A stretch of DNA of 64,000 nt from Gammaproteobacteria bacterium (GCA_022712915.1 JAFLJQ010000205.1:27203-91202); one strand, 5' to 3'; shown: positions 1 through 9,709, counted from the stretch's first letter. Translations and numbers: made by a program. The notes: generated by a model not told the origin, from the letters alone.

Positions 1-420
1 GCCTGAATCAATCAAGGGTAGACCCGTGATTCGGCCTAGTGCCATGAGTGTTGTCCCCAGATTAGGGTAATCGTGTTGTGCACCGCTGTTGAGGTTATTC
101 ACAATGTATTTTTCCGTCAGGGCGTGATAAAGCAATAAATAGCCTTGTTGCAGCTCTGCAATGGTTTTGTTCCACCACCAGCTACGTTGCTGTTCGACTT
201 TGATATCCAGCAATATAATAATCGGGATGCCACTTTGTAGGGCTTTTTGTGCCTCGTTTGAAAATTGAAAGTCGATGCGGGTATCGAGCAGGTACACGTG
301 TTCCTGTTGGTGGATTTCCACTGATTCGATTTGAAAACCCCTAGCCTGCACCAGGTTTGGCAGGAGCATGATAAACACCAGAAAGTGTAATCGGTGATGC
401 AAGTTTGGCGCGTCACTCAT
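1..420 (-). CDS. DUF4390 domain protein, 3' part cut by window edge
   Basis: Reading the minus strand from the ATG at 420 gives 140 codons without a stop, running off the window. The N terminus has a hydrophobic signal-like segment (residues about 10-26, ending VQA-R). It is followed by a stretch typical of the DUF4390 family: a Leu-Leu-Asp-Thr-Arg segment, then ALQSGIPIIILLDIKVEQ and a triple-Trp motif (RSWWWNK). The family is periplasmic or membrane-associated and of unknown function. It usually sits between rsmB and an NtrY-like sensor kinase. The start overlaps the rsmB stop by 8 bp (ATGAGTGA), so translation is probably coupled. Family assignment is by recognition; the coding call is firm. 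Confidence 0.85.
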   Translation of the reverse strand, partial: MSDAPNLHHRLHFLVFIMLLPNLVQARGFQIESVEIHQQEHVYLLDTRIDFQFSNEAQKALQSGIPIIILLDIKVEQQRSWWWNKTIAELQQGYLLLYHALTEKYIVNNLNSGAQHDYPNLGTTLMALGRITGLPLIDSG

Positions 421-1726
421 GGCCTGTTTTGTATAAAATTGCATAAAAAAAGCCATCCATATTATCTTCACCGGGTAATATTTGGCGTCCTGCAGGGGTG
501 GGTTTACCCCAACTTGCTTCGATTTTCTGAAGTCTGGCATCGGGCTGTTTGGCTAAAAAACGGGTGATTTGTTGATCGTTTTCTTCCGGTAAGACCGAAC
601 AGGTTGCATATAAAAGCATACCGCCCTGTTTGAGTAAGGGCCAGAGCTGATGCAATAATTTATGTTGGATTGCCTGCAAGGTCGGGATGTCATCGGCGCG
701 GCGCAGGCATTTAATATCCGGATGACGACGGATGACACCGGTGGCGCTGCACGGGGCGTCAAGCAGGATGCGATCGAAGGTTTGTTCATCCCACCAGCTA
801 GCGGGTTCAGCTGCATCTGCACAGATGAGTTTGGCGGTCAGCCCCAGCCGTTGCAGATTTTCTGCCACTCGATCCAGCCGGGTTTGTTCAATATCGATGG
901 CCACCACTTCTTTCACTGCTGGCTGGGACTCGAGGATATGGGCCGTTTTACCACCAGGGGCGGCGCAGGCATCCAGGATGCGCTCACCGGCTTTAGTCTG
1001 GAGTAGCTCGGCGGCCAGTTGGGCTGCACCATCCTGCACCGAGGCCTCCCCTGCACCGAACTCGGGTAACTGTTCGATGCCCGTTGGGCTGGCCAACTGG
1101 ATACCGTGATGAACATGGGGCAAGGCCGAGGCGGAGAGTTTTTTTTCGGTCAGCTTGTTTAAATAAGCATCACGTCCCGTTTTTTGTTGATTGACCCGCA
1201 AACTCATGGGGGCCTGTTGGTTGTTGGCCCCAAGGATGGCTTGCCAGTCTTTTGGCCAGGCTTGCTGTAGCTTGTCCCGTAACCAGTTTGGGTGGGCATA
1301 GTAGGCTGTGGGGTTTTCTTCGGCGCTGAGTGATTCAAGCAGGGTTGCCTGCTGACGAAGGAAATTACGCAATACTGCATTGACTAGATCTTTTGCCCAG
1401 GGTTTGCGCAGGGCTTTGGTGGTGGCGACGGTTTGCGACACGGCGGCATGATCCGGGATACGCATCTCCATAAGTTGGTAAAGACCGATCAATAACAGGC
1501 AGTAGACGTCCTGATCTTTTTGACGCAATGGCTTTTTGAGTAATGTGCCTAGCAGATAGTCGAGTTTCAGTTGCCAGCGCAGGCAGCCATAACACAAGGC
1601 CTGGCAAAGTGCCTTGTCGGTGGCTTGCTCAAGTTTGGGAAGGTGGGTATTGAGGCTGTCAGTAAGGCTGCGGCCATGCTGGATTACCTGTAGCAGCACG
1701 GCTACGCTGGCCTGTCGCGGTGTCAT
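413..1726 (-). CDS. rsmB: 16S rRNA (cytosine-967-C5)-methyltransferase RsmB
   Basis: This 437-residue protein has the family layout. An N-terminal NusB-like RNA-binding helical domain (about 1-140) is followed by a Rossmann methyltransferase domain. The SAM-binding motif is LDACAAPGGKT, the motif IV cysteine lies in LLDAPCSATG, and the catalytic motif VI cysteine in YATCS. The enzyme uses SAM to make m5C967 in 16S rRNA. Length matches the family. It normally follows fmt directly; here two receiver genes sit between fmt and rsmB. An 81-95 bp gap separates it from the upstream receiver, and its 3' end overlaps the DUF4390 gene. Confidence 0.97.
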   Translation of the reverse strand: MTPRQASVAVLLQVIQHGRSLTDSLNTHLPKLEQATDKALCQALCYGCLRWQLKLDYLLGTLLKKPLRQKDQDVYCLLLIGLYQLMEMRIPDHAAVSQTVATTKALRKPWAKDLVNAVLRNFLRQQATLLESLSAEENPTAYYAHPNWLRDKLQQAWPKDWQAILGANNQQAPMSLRVNQQKTGRDAYLNKLTEKKLSASALPHVHHGIQLASPTGIEQLPEFGAGEASVQDGAAQLAAELLQTKAGERILDACAAPGGKTAHILESQPAVKEVVAIDIEQTRLDRVAENLQRLGLTAKLICADAAEPASWWDEQTFDRILLDAPCSATGVIRRHPDIKCLRRADDIPTLQAIQHKLLHQLWPLLKQGGMLLYATCSVLPEENDQQITRFLAKQPDARLQKIEASWGKPTPAGRQILPGEDNMDGFFYAILYKTGHE

Positions 1727-1806
1727 CGTTTGTGTTTATTCATGTTGCAGGGGGATATTGAGGATGTTCTCCATTGTACACCAATGCAGGCTGGCAAATA
1801 GGTTTA

Positions 1807-2211
1807 TCAGGCCGATATTGGGACAGGGAGATCCAGTTTGAGGAGGATTTTTTTCACTTTCTCCACGAACATCTCCGGTTTAATAGGCTTGATGATGTAA
1901 TCATTGATCCCGGCTTCAATGGCCTCTCTGACTTTATTTGCCTCGGTGACGGTGGTGACCATTACAAAGGGTGTGTGCCTATGGGTATCACTGCTGCGAA
2001 TATGGCGCAGGGCATCAATGCCGGACATTTTGGGCATGCCCCAGTCACAAATGATGAGATCGAATGGCGTTTCAGCCATTTTTTGCAACAGCTCCTCCCC
2101 ATTTATGGCCTCGCTAATGTCATGGAATCCGGCCTTTATGAGGGCAGATTTGAGCACTTTACGCATCATTTGCATATCGTCGGCGATCATTATTTTTGGT
2201 AGCTGCTTCAT
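1807..2211 (-). CDS. CheY-like single-domain response regulator (second of tandem pair)
   Basis: This is a stand-alone receiver of about 134 residues. The acidic pair is in IMIADD, the phosphoacceptor Asp in LIICDWGMPKMSG, the Thr switch in VMVTT, and the conserved Lys in IIKPIKP. No output domain is present. An ATG at 2223 is possible, but the ATG at 2211 is preferred: it gives the ATGA stop/start overlap with the upstream receiver, and the protein then begins MKQLPKIMIADD, aligning with its neighbour MHYMPKVMIADD. The two receivers are close paralogues. No kinase or chemotaxis gene is nearby, so the partner is unknown. Confidence 0.9.
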   Translation of the reverse strand: MKQLPKIMIADDMQMMRKVLKSALIKAGFHDISEAINGEELLQKMAETPFDLIICDWGMPKMSGIDALRHIRSSDTHRHTPFVMVTTVTEANKVREAIEAGINDYIIKPIKPEMFVEKVKKILLKLDLPVPISA

Positions 2212-2645
2212 GATATTACCCATTCCTTAATAGTTTTTGTGTCCTGGTTTTGATGTTTAATGTTGTTCAGTTTTCGTAAAATGAACATGATCTTGCCGAC
2301 AAATAGATCGGGTTTAACCGGTTTGACGATATAGTCTGTGACGCCATCCATCATGGCCTGACGGATATTTTCCGGATCGGCTATCGAGGTGACCATCACG
2401 AAGGGTGTGTCCTTGTGCGTGTCATCCTGTCGTACATAGCGCAGGGTTTCGATACCCGTCATCTCGGGCATCTCCCAATCGCAGACGATCAAATCGAATT
2501 TGTCCCGTTTAAGGTGCTCTACCACCTCGACCCCGTTTTTTGCTTCAACAATTCCCGTGAAACCAGCGTTGATTAACGCGATTTTCAGTGCTCGTCGAAT
2601 CATTTGTATGTCATCAGCGATCATGACTTTTGGCATGTAATGCAT
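2208..2645 (-). CDS. CheY-like single-domain response regulator (first of tandem pair)
   Basis: This 145-residue receiver has the acidic pair (VMIADD), phosphoacceptor Asp (LIVCDWEMPEMTG), switch Thr/Ser (VMVTS) and conserved Lys (IVKPVKP), with a short C-terminal tail. The start at 2645 is supported by a GAGG four bases upstream of the ATG. The stop overlaps the next receiver's ATG as ATGA. The pair probably arose by local duplication. It lies in the usual fmt-rsmB junction, an uncommon place for signalling genes. Both proteins keep all residues needed for phosphorylation, so both are expected to be active. Confidence 0.93.
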   Translation of the reverse strand: MHYMPKVMIADDIQMIRRALKIALINAGFTGIVEAKNGVEVVEHLKRDKFDLIVCDWEMPEMTGIETLRYVRQDDTHKDTPFVMVTSIADPENIRQAMMDGVTDYIVKPVKPDLFVGKIMFILRKLNNIKHQNQDTKTIKEWVIS

Positions 2646-2820
2646 AACACCTCGCTGTATGATTTAAATTTTAAAATAACCATGTATTCAGTGCGGATTA
2701 TTGTGAATATTTGTGACTTAGCCTCGCACTCAGTCTTGTATCGGCCTTAAAATCGTGTGGATTAGGAAAAGATGAGAAATAGTTGTTTGTTAACTTATTG
2801 ATAAGTAAGCACATATAAAA

Positions 2821-3765
2821 TCAGTCAAGTATTTCGCCCGGCTGGAGTAGATCTGAATGGCCATTGAGCAGGGCAGCGGCATCCATGGGCTTGCCACCGG
2901 GGAGTTGTAACAGGGTGATGTGTAAGACGCCCTTACCGCAGGCGATATCGAAACCGGTTTTGTCCGAATTGAGCAGACAGCCAGGTCTGGCATCGGTCTG
3001 GATGTCGAGTGCCTCGGCCTGCCAGATGCGAATGACCTTGTCGGCCAGCTTTGTCTGGGCAACAGGCCAGGGGTTAAAGGCCTGTATCTGACGGGCCAGT
3101 TGTATTGCTGGCTGATGCCAGTCCAATCGGGCCTCGGCCTTATCCAGTTTTTGGGCATAACTGGTCTGTTGTTCATCCTGAGGTTCGGGATGAAGGCCGT
3201 CGGGTAACAAGTCGAGGACGTGAAGCAGCGCACGGGCACCGATGTCGGCCAGCCGATCATGAAGGCTTTGGGCTGTGTCGCCGACTTTAATAGGGCAGGA
3301 TCCTTTCAATAACATGTCACCCGTGTCGAGACCCATGTCCATTTGCATGATGGTGACCCCGGTTTCTTTATCGCCCGCCAGAATGGCGCGTTGAATCGGG
3401 GCAGCACCGCGCCAGCGTGGCAGGAGAGAGGCATGAATATTCAGACATCCGTAGCGGGGAATGTTTAGTATTGCTTCAGGCAGGATTAGACCATAGGCGG
3501 CAACCACCATGACGTCGGCCTGCCATTGTTGCAAGGCACCCTGATCCTGTTCAGATTTCAGACTCAGGGGTTGGCAGACGGGAATGCCGTGTTGCATGGC
3601 CAGGGCCTTAACCGGGCCGGGTTTGAGTTTGCGACCTCGACCGGCCGGACGATCAGGCTGGGTATAGACCGCAACAAGCTCATGAGGCGAGTTAAGCAGG
3701 GCCTGGAGGGCCACGGCGGCAAAGTCCGGCGTGCCGGCGAAGATAATACGTAAGGGTTTAGTCAC
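2821..3765 (-). CDS. fmt: methionyl-tRNA formyltransferase
   Basis: The protein has 314 residues, the usual length. The formyltransferase Rossmann domain carries the catalytic signature NIHASLLPRWRGAAPIQ, the downstream DMGLDTGDML loop and the N-terminal IIFAGTPDFA start. A C-terminal OB-like domain follows. It transfers a formyl group from 10-formyl-THF to initiator Met-tRNA in the cytoplasm. The gene lies 52 bp after def on the same strand, so def-fmt are likely one transcription unit making and later removing the formyl group. Confidence 0.97.
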   Translation of the reverse strand: MTKPLRIIFAGTPDFAAVALQALLNSPHELVAVYTQPDRPAGRGRKLKPGPVKALAMQHGIPVCQPLSLKSEQDQGALQQWQADVMVVAAYGLILPEAILNIPRYGCLNIHASLLPRWRGAAPIQRAILAGDKETGVTIMQMDMGLDTGDMLLKGSCPIKVGDTAQSLHDRLADIGARALLHVLDLLPDGLHPEPQDEQQTSYAQKLDKAEARLDWHQPAIQLARQIQAFNPWPVAQTKLADKVIRIWQAEALDIQTDARPGCLLNSDKTGFDIACGKGVLHITLLQLPGGKPMDAAALLNGHSDLLQPGEILD

Positions 3766-3817
3766 AATATTTTAGTCTGGTGTGAGGGATGGATTATGGC
3801 AATGCCGTCTGGCACCA

Positions 3818-4327
3818 CTATAAGGTCATGGCCTGTTTTTGTTGCTTGGTGAGTTTCTTTTTAATTCGTTGTTGTTTCAGAGGACTAAGATAGTCAACAA
3901 ACAGTTTTCCGGCCAGGTGATCCATTTCGTGTTGGATACAGACGGCCAACAGCTCAGTTGCCTCTAATTCGAAGGCGTCGCCATTACGATCCAGCGCCTT
4001 GATCCTGATGTGACTGGCACGCTGGACGGTTTCATAGACTTCTGGCACGGACAGACAACCTTCGTCCATCTCTTGTGTGCCATCATGCTCGATTATTTCC
4101 GGATTGATCAGACAAAGTGGTTGGCTCTTGTTGTCGGATATGTCGAGGACAATAATTTGTTTGTGGATGTCGGCCTGAGTGGCCGCTAAACCAATGCCCG
4201 GTGCATCATACATGGTCTCAAACATATCAGAGATGATCTGCTCAAGCTCGGGTGTGACAGCCTTAACGGGGGTGGCGACGGTGCGTAGGCGGTCATCAGG
4301 AAAACATAAAATATTCAATTTAGCCAT
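3818..4327 (-). CDS. def: peptide deformylase
   Basis: The protein has 169 residues, typical for the family. All three metal/catalytic motifs are present: GIGLAATQ (motif 1), EGCLSVP with the metal-binding Cys (motif 2), and HEMDHL with two metal-binding His and the catalytic Glu (motif 3). It removes formyl groups from nascent proteins. It is the first gene of the leftward def-fmt unit and is divergent from the LysM gene, with a short intergenic region that must hold promoters for both directions. Confidence 0.97.
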   Translation of the reverse strand: MAKLNILCFPDDRLRTVATPVKAVTPELEQIISDMFETMYDAPGIGLAATQADIHKQIIVLDISDNKSQPLCLINPEIIEHDGTQEMDEGCLSVPEVYETVQRASHIRIKALDRNGDAFELEATELLAVCIQHEMDHLAGKLFVDYLSPLKQQRIKKKLTKQQKQAMTL

Positions 4328-4465
4328 AGGATTTCGTGCGATAGTTATAGTAAAAGTGTAGAAAAAGCTGATAGCATTATGATATTAATCAATAATCATC
4401 TATTCTCAATACAGAATGTTGGTGTATTGGTAACGGATATGAGCCTAACCCACGTGATAACAAAG

Positions 4466-5536
4466 ATGGCTAATTTTAAACTTACTTTTCAATTATATAA
4501 ACACCTTCTGCTCACATTAATGGTTGTTGCCTTGTTTTGGGTGGCCATGTCCGGTCAGGCCATGGCGGCCAAAACTGACCGTTATGTCGTAAAAAAGGGA
4601 GATACCCTGTGGGACATATCTAAACGCTTCCTTAATGACCCATGGTTATGGCCGGAAGTCTGGCATATCAACCCTAAAATCCGTAATCCGCACCTGATTT
4701 ATCCGGGCGACGTGGTATTGCTTTATTATGTTGATGGTAAACCCTATTTGACGCTGGAAGGTAAAGCGGGAATGCCTGTACCCAGTCAAGGTCTTAAAAC
4801 TGTTCGTTTGTCACCCCGGTCTCATGTTTTGCCACTGGAAAGGGCCATTACGACCTTGCCGTACGATTTGATTGCCCCCTTCCTGAAACATGCGAGTGTG
4901 ATACATGATGATGATATTTTGGAAGATGCCCCTTATATCGTCTCCAGTTTTGAGGGACATTTGATCTCCGGGACTGATAATAAGGTCTATGCCCGTGGCA
5001 TGATCGATGATGGTACGGGTAATTACACCGTTGCACGTCTGGGGGTCACTTACCGGGATCCAACAACGGATGACATCCTGGGTTATGAAGTTTTACATAT
5101 TGCCGATGCCCGTGTGGTCAAACGGGGTGAACCCACCAGTTTGGTTATAAGTGATGCTACTCAGGAGGTGCTGAATGAGGATCGCCTGTTACCTTATGAA
5201 GGCAAAAAGCCGGACTTCTACTTTTTCCCTAGCGCACCCAGCAAGTTAGTTAATGGCCAGATTATTTCTGTTATGGGCGGTGTCTCACTGATTGGCCAAT
5301 ATAGTGTGGTCGTTCTTAACCGGGGAGAAGGTGATGGTATGGTGGCTGGACACATCCTGATAGTGAATCAGGATGGGGATTACGTAAGAGATCCGATTGC
5401 TCGCTCGCCTGTTAAGCTACCGGACGAACGGGCTGGTATGATGATGGTGTTCCGTACCTTTGAAAAGGTCAGTTATGCGCTGGTACTTGAAGCTGAAAGA
5501 TCCATGGCTATTAACGATCGTTTCACTAATCCTTAA
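4466..5536 (+). CDS. secreted LysM-domain protein upstream of dprA
   Basis: The open frame extends back to 4379, but the ATG at 4466 gives a normal signal peptide: a Lys start, a hydrophobic LLTLMVVALFWVAM stretch and a cleavage-like QAMA-A site. A LysM domain follows at about residues 38-90 (YVVKKGDTLWDISKRF, then NPHLIYPGD). The remaining roughly 265 residues have no domain I recognise. LysM domains bind peptidoglycan, so the product is expected in the periplasm. The LysM-dprA order is common in Gammaproteobacteria. An ATG at 4439 is another possible start; no strong ribosome site decides it. Confidence 0.88.
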   Translation: MANFKLTFQLYKHLLLTLMVVALFWVAMSGQAMAAKTDRYVVKKGDTLWDISKRFLNDPWLWPEVWHINPKIRNPHLIYPGDVVLLYYVDGKPYLTLEGKAGMPVPSQGLKTVRLSPRSHVLPLERAITTLPYDLIAPFLKHASVIHDDDILEDAPYIVSSFEGHLISGTDNKVYARGMIDDGTGNYTVARLGVTYRDPTTDDILGYEVLHIADARVVKRGEPTSLVISDATQEVLNEDRLLPYEGKKPDFYFFPSAPSKLVNGQIISVMGGVSLIGQYSVVVLNRGEGDGMVAGHILIVNQDGDYVRDPIARSPVKLPDERAGMMMVFRTFEKVSYALVLEAERSMAINDRFTNP

Positions 5537-5585
5537 GCATTAGAGTTAAGGGTATATTTTTTGGAAAGGAATCCTGGAGAAAGAT

Positions 5586-6740
5586 ATGGAAGATCACAAA
5601 GATGATTTGGTCTATTGGCTTGCCCTGATCAAGGCACCCGGTATCGGATCGATTACTTTTCAAAAAATTACCCGCAAAATCAGCCCGAGAGAATTTTTTC
5701 AGACGGATTGTGCCTTCTGGCAGGGGATCAATCTACCCAAAGCTAGCCGTGCCTGGCTGGCTAGTCCGGACTGGCAGGCTGTTGAGCAGGATTTACGCTG
5801 GGCCGAACAGCCCGATTGCCATATCCTTCGACTGGTTGATGAACAATACCCTCTTCTGCTCAAAGAAATCCCCGATCCACCGCCCATTTTATATGTCAAA
5901 GGTAATTTGAATAGCTTGCAAATGCCGCAGATCGCCATGGTGGGGAGTCGTAATGCATCACCTGTGGGCCGGGAAACGGCCTATGCTTTTGCCAGGCAGC
6001 TGGTTCAACAGGGGCTGGCCGTAACCAGTGGCCTGGCATTGGGTATTGATGGGGCGGCCCATGCCGGTGCATTGGCGGGTCAGGGGCAAACCATTGCCGT
6101 AATGGGCACCGGTCTGGACCGACTTTATCCTGCCAGGCACCAAAAACTGGCCGAACAGATTCTGCAACAAGGTGCTCTGGTGAGTGAATTTGCCATCGGC
6201 ACACCGCCACAGGCAGAAAATTTCCCGCGTCGAAACCGTATTATCAGTGGTTTGTCGATGGGCGTGTTGGTGGTGGAGGCTGCGATTCGCAGTGGCTCAT
6301 TGATTACCGCTCGTATGGCCTTGGAGCAGGGACGGGAGGTGTTCGCTATTCCAGGTTCGATCCACAGTACTTTGGCGAAAGGATGTAATAATTTGCTCAG
6401 GCAGGGTGCAAAATTGGTGGAAACGGCCGCTGATGTTATTGAAGAATTGGGGTTTTTTGGTAGTTTTTACCCGTCAGAGACAGCGGTTAGTGATTCAGGG
6501 AATGATTTCCCACTGGATAGGTCTTATCAGATGCTGCTTGAGTGTGTTGGTTATGAGCCCATAGGGATTGATGCGGTGATTGTACGCAGTGGATTGACGG
6601 CAGAGTTAGTTTGTTCCATGCTCTTGGTATTAGAATTGCACGGAGTAGTTGAAACTACAGCGGGCGGTCTATATTCTCAGACAGGCAAGAGGAATAATGA
6701 TGAAAGAAAACATACTCGATGTGCTGATGTATCTGTTTGA
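5586..6740 (+). CDS. dprA: DNA-processing protein DprA
   Basis: The protein has 384 residues. Its Rossmann-like core carries MVGSRNASPVG, VTSGLALGIDGAAHAGAL, the GTGLDRLYPARH segment and FPRRNRIISGLS, all characteristic of DprA/Smf. The C-terminal winged-helix (DML1-like) part is about residues 310-370. DprA binds incoming single-stranded DNA during transformation and loads RecA. A GGAG lies eight bases before the ATG. The 3' end overlaps smg by 44 bp. No competence pilus genes are in the window, so natural transformation is possible but not shown. Confidence 0.95.
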   Translation: MEDHKDDLVYWLALIKAPGIGSITFQKITRKISPREFFQTDCAFWQGINLPKASRAWLASPDWQAVEQDLRWAEQPDCHILRLVDEQYPLLLKEIPDPPPILYVKGNLNSLQMPQIAMVGSRNASPVGRETAYAFARQLVQQGLAVTSGLALGIDGAAHAGALAGQGQTIAVMGTGLDRLYPARHQKLAEQILQQGALVSEFAIGTPPQAENFPRRNRIISGLSMGVLVVEAAIRSGSLITARMALEQGREVFAIPGSIHSTLAKGCNNLLRQGAKLVETAADVIEELGFFGSFYPSETAVSDSGNDFPLDRSYQMLLECVGYEPIGIDAVIVRSGLTAELVCSMLLVLELHGVVETTAGGLYSQTGKRNNDERKHTRCADVSV

Positions 6741-7176
6741 AAATTATATGAATGATGAAATAGAATTTGACTCTGATGAAGAATCTCTCCGAGCTGAATT
6801 GCGGGCTGCCGGTTTTCATCAGACTGAAATTAGTAAGGCTTTTGATTGGTTAGAAGGTCTGGCGGACATGCAAGACAAGCCTTATGCAGTTCCGTTGAAT
6901 ACTGCCTCGATTCGGATTTATACCCAGTCAGAGTGTGGCAAACTGGATGTGCATTGTCGGGGATTCCTTCAGTTTCTGGAGCAGACCGGTGTACTGGATC
7001 ACGTTACACGTGAAATGGTGATTGATCGTGTGATGGCACTGGAGTCAGAAGAATTTGATCTCGAACAACTGAAATGGGTTGTGTTGATGGTTTTGTTTAA
7101 CCAGCCTGGGCAGGAAGCGGCCTTTGCCTGGATGGAAGATCTGGTGTTTGATGAAGCTGTGGGACGTCTGCACTAA
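6697..7176 (+). CDS. smg: Smg / DUF494 family protein
   Basis: The start is placed at 6697, where AGAGG lies four bases upstream and the protein opens MMKENILDVLMYLFENYM, the family's normal N terminus. This gives 159 residues, the usual length. Smg proteins are small, acidic, mostly helical and of unsettled function. They are nearly always found between dprA and topA in Gammaproteobacteria, as here. The first 44 bp overlap the end of dprA in another frame, suggesting coupled translation. A terminator-like hairpin follows at 7206. Confidence 0.93.
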   Translation: MMKENILDVLMYLFENYMNDEIEFDSDEESLRAELRAAGFHQTEISKAFDWLEGLADMQDKPYAVPLNTASIRIYTQSECGKLDVHCRGFLQFLEQTGVLDHVTREMVIDRVMALESEEFDLEQLKWVVLMVLFNQPGQEAAFAWMEDLVFDEAVGRLH

Positions 7177-7205
7177 TTGCCGTTTAGGCTTAACATACAG
7201 CGCAG

Positions 7206-7235
7206 TGCCCGCCAATTGCGGGCATTTGCTTTTTT
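7206..7235 (+). terminator. Rho-independent terminator after smg
   Basis: A perfect 7-bp stem (TGCCCGC / GCGGGCA) with a CAATT loop is followed by TTTGCTTTTTT. It separates the LysM-dprA-smg unit from topA, which then needs its own promoter within the next 40 bases or relies on read-through. Confidence 0.85.
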
Positions 7236-7276
7236 AGACCCTTATCTTGGGACAAGAATGGAAAAGTAGGATCGTT

Positions 7277-9577
7277 ATGGCAAAAAATTTGGTCATTGTG
7301 GAATCGCCTGCCAAGGCGAAGACTATTAAAAAATATCTTGGTAAAGATTTTGAGGTGTTGGCTTCTTACGGGCATGTGCGGGATCTGCTGCCTAAAGAAG
7401 GGGCTGTCGACCCCGCCAACGACTTTGCCATGAAATATCAGCTTATTGAAAAAAATGAAAAGCATGTGGAAGCGATCACCAAGGCGATGAAAAAGGCTGA
7501 AACCCTGTATCTCGCGACGGATCCGGATCGCGAAGGTGAAGCCATATCCTGGCATTTGTTTGAAATCCTCAAGGATCGCGGTGTTCTTAAGGATAAAAAT
7601 GTTGGCCGAGTGACCTTCCACGAAATCACCAAACGGGCGGTCAATGAAGCGGTTGCACAATCTCATGAAATTTCACAGGATATGGTGAATGCTCAGCTTG
7701 CCCGTCGAGCACTGGATTATTTGGTCGGTTTTAATCTGTCTCCCCTGCTTTGGAAAAAGATTCGCCGTGGTTTATCAGCTGGCCGGGTGCAGAGCCCGGC
7801 TTTGCGTTTGATCGTCGAGCGGGAACTGGCGATAGAAAAATTTCTGCCTCGAGAATACTGGACCATTGAAGCTGATGTACAGAGTGATGGGCAGGGTTTC
7901 TCTGCCAAACTGACACTGCTGCATGGTGAGAAGATCAGCCAGTTCTCTATTGAGGAGGAGGCAACGGCCAAACAGGCTGAGAGTGATCTTGCGACGGCCG
8001 CCAAGGGTAAGTTGCACATTGTTAAGGTGGAAAAGAAAAAGCGCAAACGTAACCCGGCTGCACCTTTCACAACCTCGACCATGCAACAGGAGGCCGCTCG
8101 CAAGCTTGGTTTTACGGCCAAGAAAACCATGAGCGTGGCCCAGCAGCTTTACGAAGGTATTGATCTTGGTGGTGAGGCCGTCGGCTTGATCACCTATATG
8201 CGTACCGATTCGGTTAACCTGGCGGCTGAGGCGGTGGATGAAATTCGTACTTATATCGCGGACAAGTTTGGGGCTGACAATGTGCCCAAGGATGTACGGG
8301 TCTATAAGACTAAGTCAAAAAATGCTCAGGAGGCCCATGAAGCGATCCGGCCAACCTCGGTATTGCATGAGCCGGCGCAGATTAAAAGTTATCTTAGCAA
8401 AGATCAGAGTCGTCTCTATGAACTGATCTGGAAACGTACCGTCTCCTGTCAGATGATCCATGCCACTCTCGATACCGTGGCCGTAGATCTAGCCGCAGGT
8501 GACAAGCACATGTTTCGTGCTAATGGTTCGACTCTGGTATCGCCTGGTTTCATGGCGGTCTATCAGGAAGGCACGGATGACAGCAAGACCGATGATGATG
8601 AGAAGATGCTGCCGTCACTGGAAGAAGGCCAGGACGTTACGCTGTTGGCGGTCAAACCCGATCAGCATTTTACCGAGCCCCCTCCCCGTTACTCAGAAGC
8701 GAGTCTGGTCAAATCACTGGAAGAGCATGGCATTGGCCGACCTTCAACCTATGCTTCGATCATCTCGACCCTGCAAACGCGTGAATATGTGGAGATGGAT
8801 AAAAAACGTTTTATCCCCACCGATGTGGCTCGGGTGGTGAACAAATTCCTCACTGAACACTTTACCCAATATGTCGATTACGACTTTACCGCCCATATGG
8901 AAGATGAGCTCGACGCCATCTCGCGCGGTGAACAGGAATGGGTGCCGATGATGAAAAAATTCTGGCAACCGTTTAAGGATCTGGTTATCGATAAGGAGGC
9001 CAATGTTGATCGCAAGGATGTGACTCACGAGGCGCTGGATGAAAAATGTCCTAAGTGCGGGGAACCTTTAGCGATTCGCCTTGGTCGGCGTGGCCGATTT
9101 GTCGGTTGTAATGCCTATCCTGAATGTGATTACACGCGTAATGTCGATGGCGATACAGATGACGAAGACAATGAACTGCTCAAGGGTCGCAAGTGCCCTG
9201 AATGTGAGTCCGACCTGCTGATACGTCATGGTAAGTATGGCAAGTTTATCGGTTGTAGCGGCTATCCAGATTGTAAGCATATTGAACCGCTGGAAAAACC
9301 GGAAGACTCCGGTGTACAGTGCCCCGAGTGCAAACAGGGTAATATACTCAAGCGCAAATCACGTCGTGGTAAAATTTTCTTTTCCTGTGAGCGGTATCCT
9401 GATTGCAAATATGCTGTCTGGAATGAACCCATTAATGAGGCCTGCCCTGATTGTGGTTTCCCCATGTTGACGACTAAGACCACTAAACGTCGTGGTACCG
9501 AAAAGGTCTGCCCGCAACAGGATTGTAAATACACTGAAGCAGTGGAAGATGATGAAGATGAACCAGCGGCAAGTTGA
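7277..9577 (+). CDS. topA: DNA topoisomerase I
   Basis: The start is set at 7277 (MAKNLVIVESPAKAKTIKKY), giving 766 residues. The Toprim domain has VESPAKA and DPDREGEAISWHL. The active-site tyrosine lies in GLITYMRTDS. The C-terminal third holds four cysteine-rich zinc-ribbon repeats starting CPKCG, CPECE, CPECK and CPDCG, each closing with a Cys in a YPECDY-like or QDCKY tail. The enzyme relaxes negative supercoils. The tsaC/aroE genes that often follow topA are absent; instead a long gene-free stretch begins. Confidence 0.97.
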   Translation: MAKNLVIVESPAKAKTIKKYLGKDFEVLASYGHVRDLLPKEGAVDPANDFAMKYQLIEKNEKHVEAITKAMKKAETLYLATDPDREGEAISWHLFEILKDRGVLKDKNVGRVTFHEITKRAVNEAVAQSHEISQDMVNAQLARRALDYLVGFNLSPLLWKKIRRGLSAGRVQSPALRLIVERELAIEKFLPREYWTIEADVQSDGQGFSAKLTLLHGEKISQFSIEEEATAKQAESDLATAAKGKLHIVKVEKKKRKRNPAAPFTTSTMQQEAARKLGFTAKKTMSVAQQLYEGIDLGGEAVGLITYMRTDSVNLAAEAVDEIRTYIADKFGADNVPKDVRVYKTKSKNAQEAHEAIRPTSVLHEPAQIKSYLSKDQSRLYELIWKRTVSCQMIHATLDTVAVDLAAGDKHMFRANGSTLVSPGFMAVYQEGTDDSKTDDDEKMLPSLEEGQDVTLLAVKPDQHFTEPPPRYSEASLVKSLEEHGIGRPSTYASIISTLQTREYVEMDKKRFIPTDVARVVNKFLTEHFTQYVDYDFTAHMEDELDAISRGEQEWVPMMKKFWQPFKDLVIDKEANVDRKDVTHEALDEKCPKCGEPLAIRLGRRGRFVGCNAYPECDYTRNVDGDTDDEDNELLKGRKCPECESDLLIRHGKYGKFIGCSGYPDCKHIEPLEKPEDSGVQCPECKQGNILKRKSRRGKIFFSCERYPDCKYAVWNEPINEACPDCGFPMLTTKTTKRRGTEKVCPQQDCKYTEAVEDDEDEPAAS

Positions 9578-9709
9578 TACGTTGCTGAATTCTTGGGTTA
9601 TATATTTGTAATAATTAATCAAGGTCTCATGGTTTAGTGCTATGTCCTTGTTATTTAACTGATCGATAATACCGTTCGCCAATGGTCTCCTGAGTTTTAT
9701 ATCTTATTA

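Noticed and set aside
1774..2202. Plus-strand open frame opposite the CheY-like genes
   Set aside because: It is the complement of a well-supported receiver gene and has no family features of its own.
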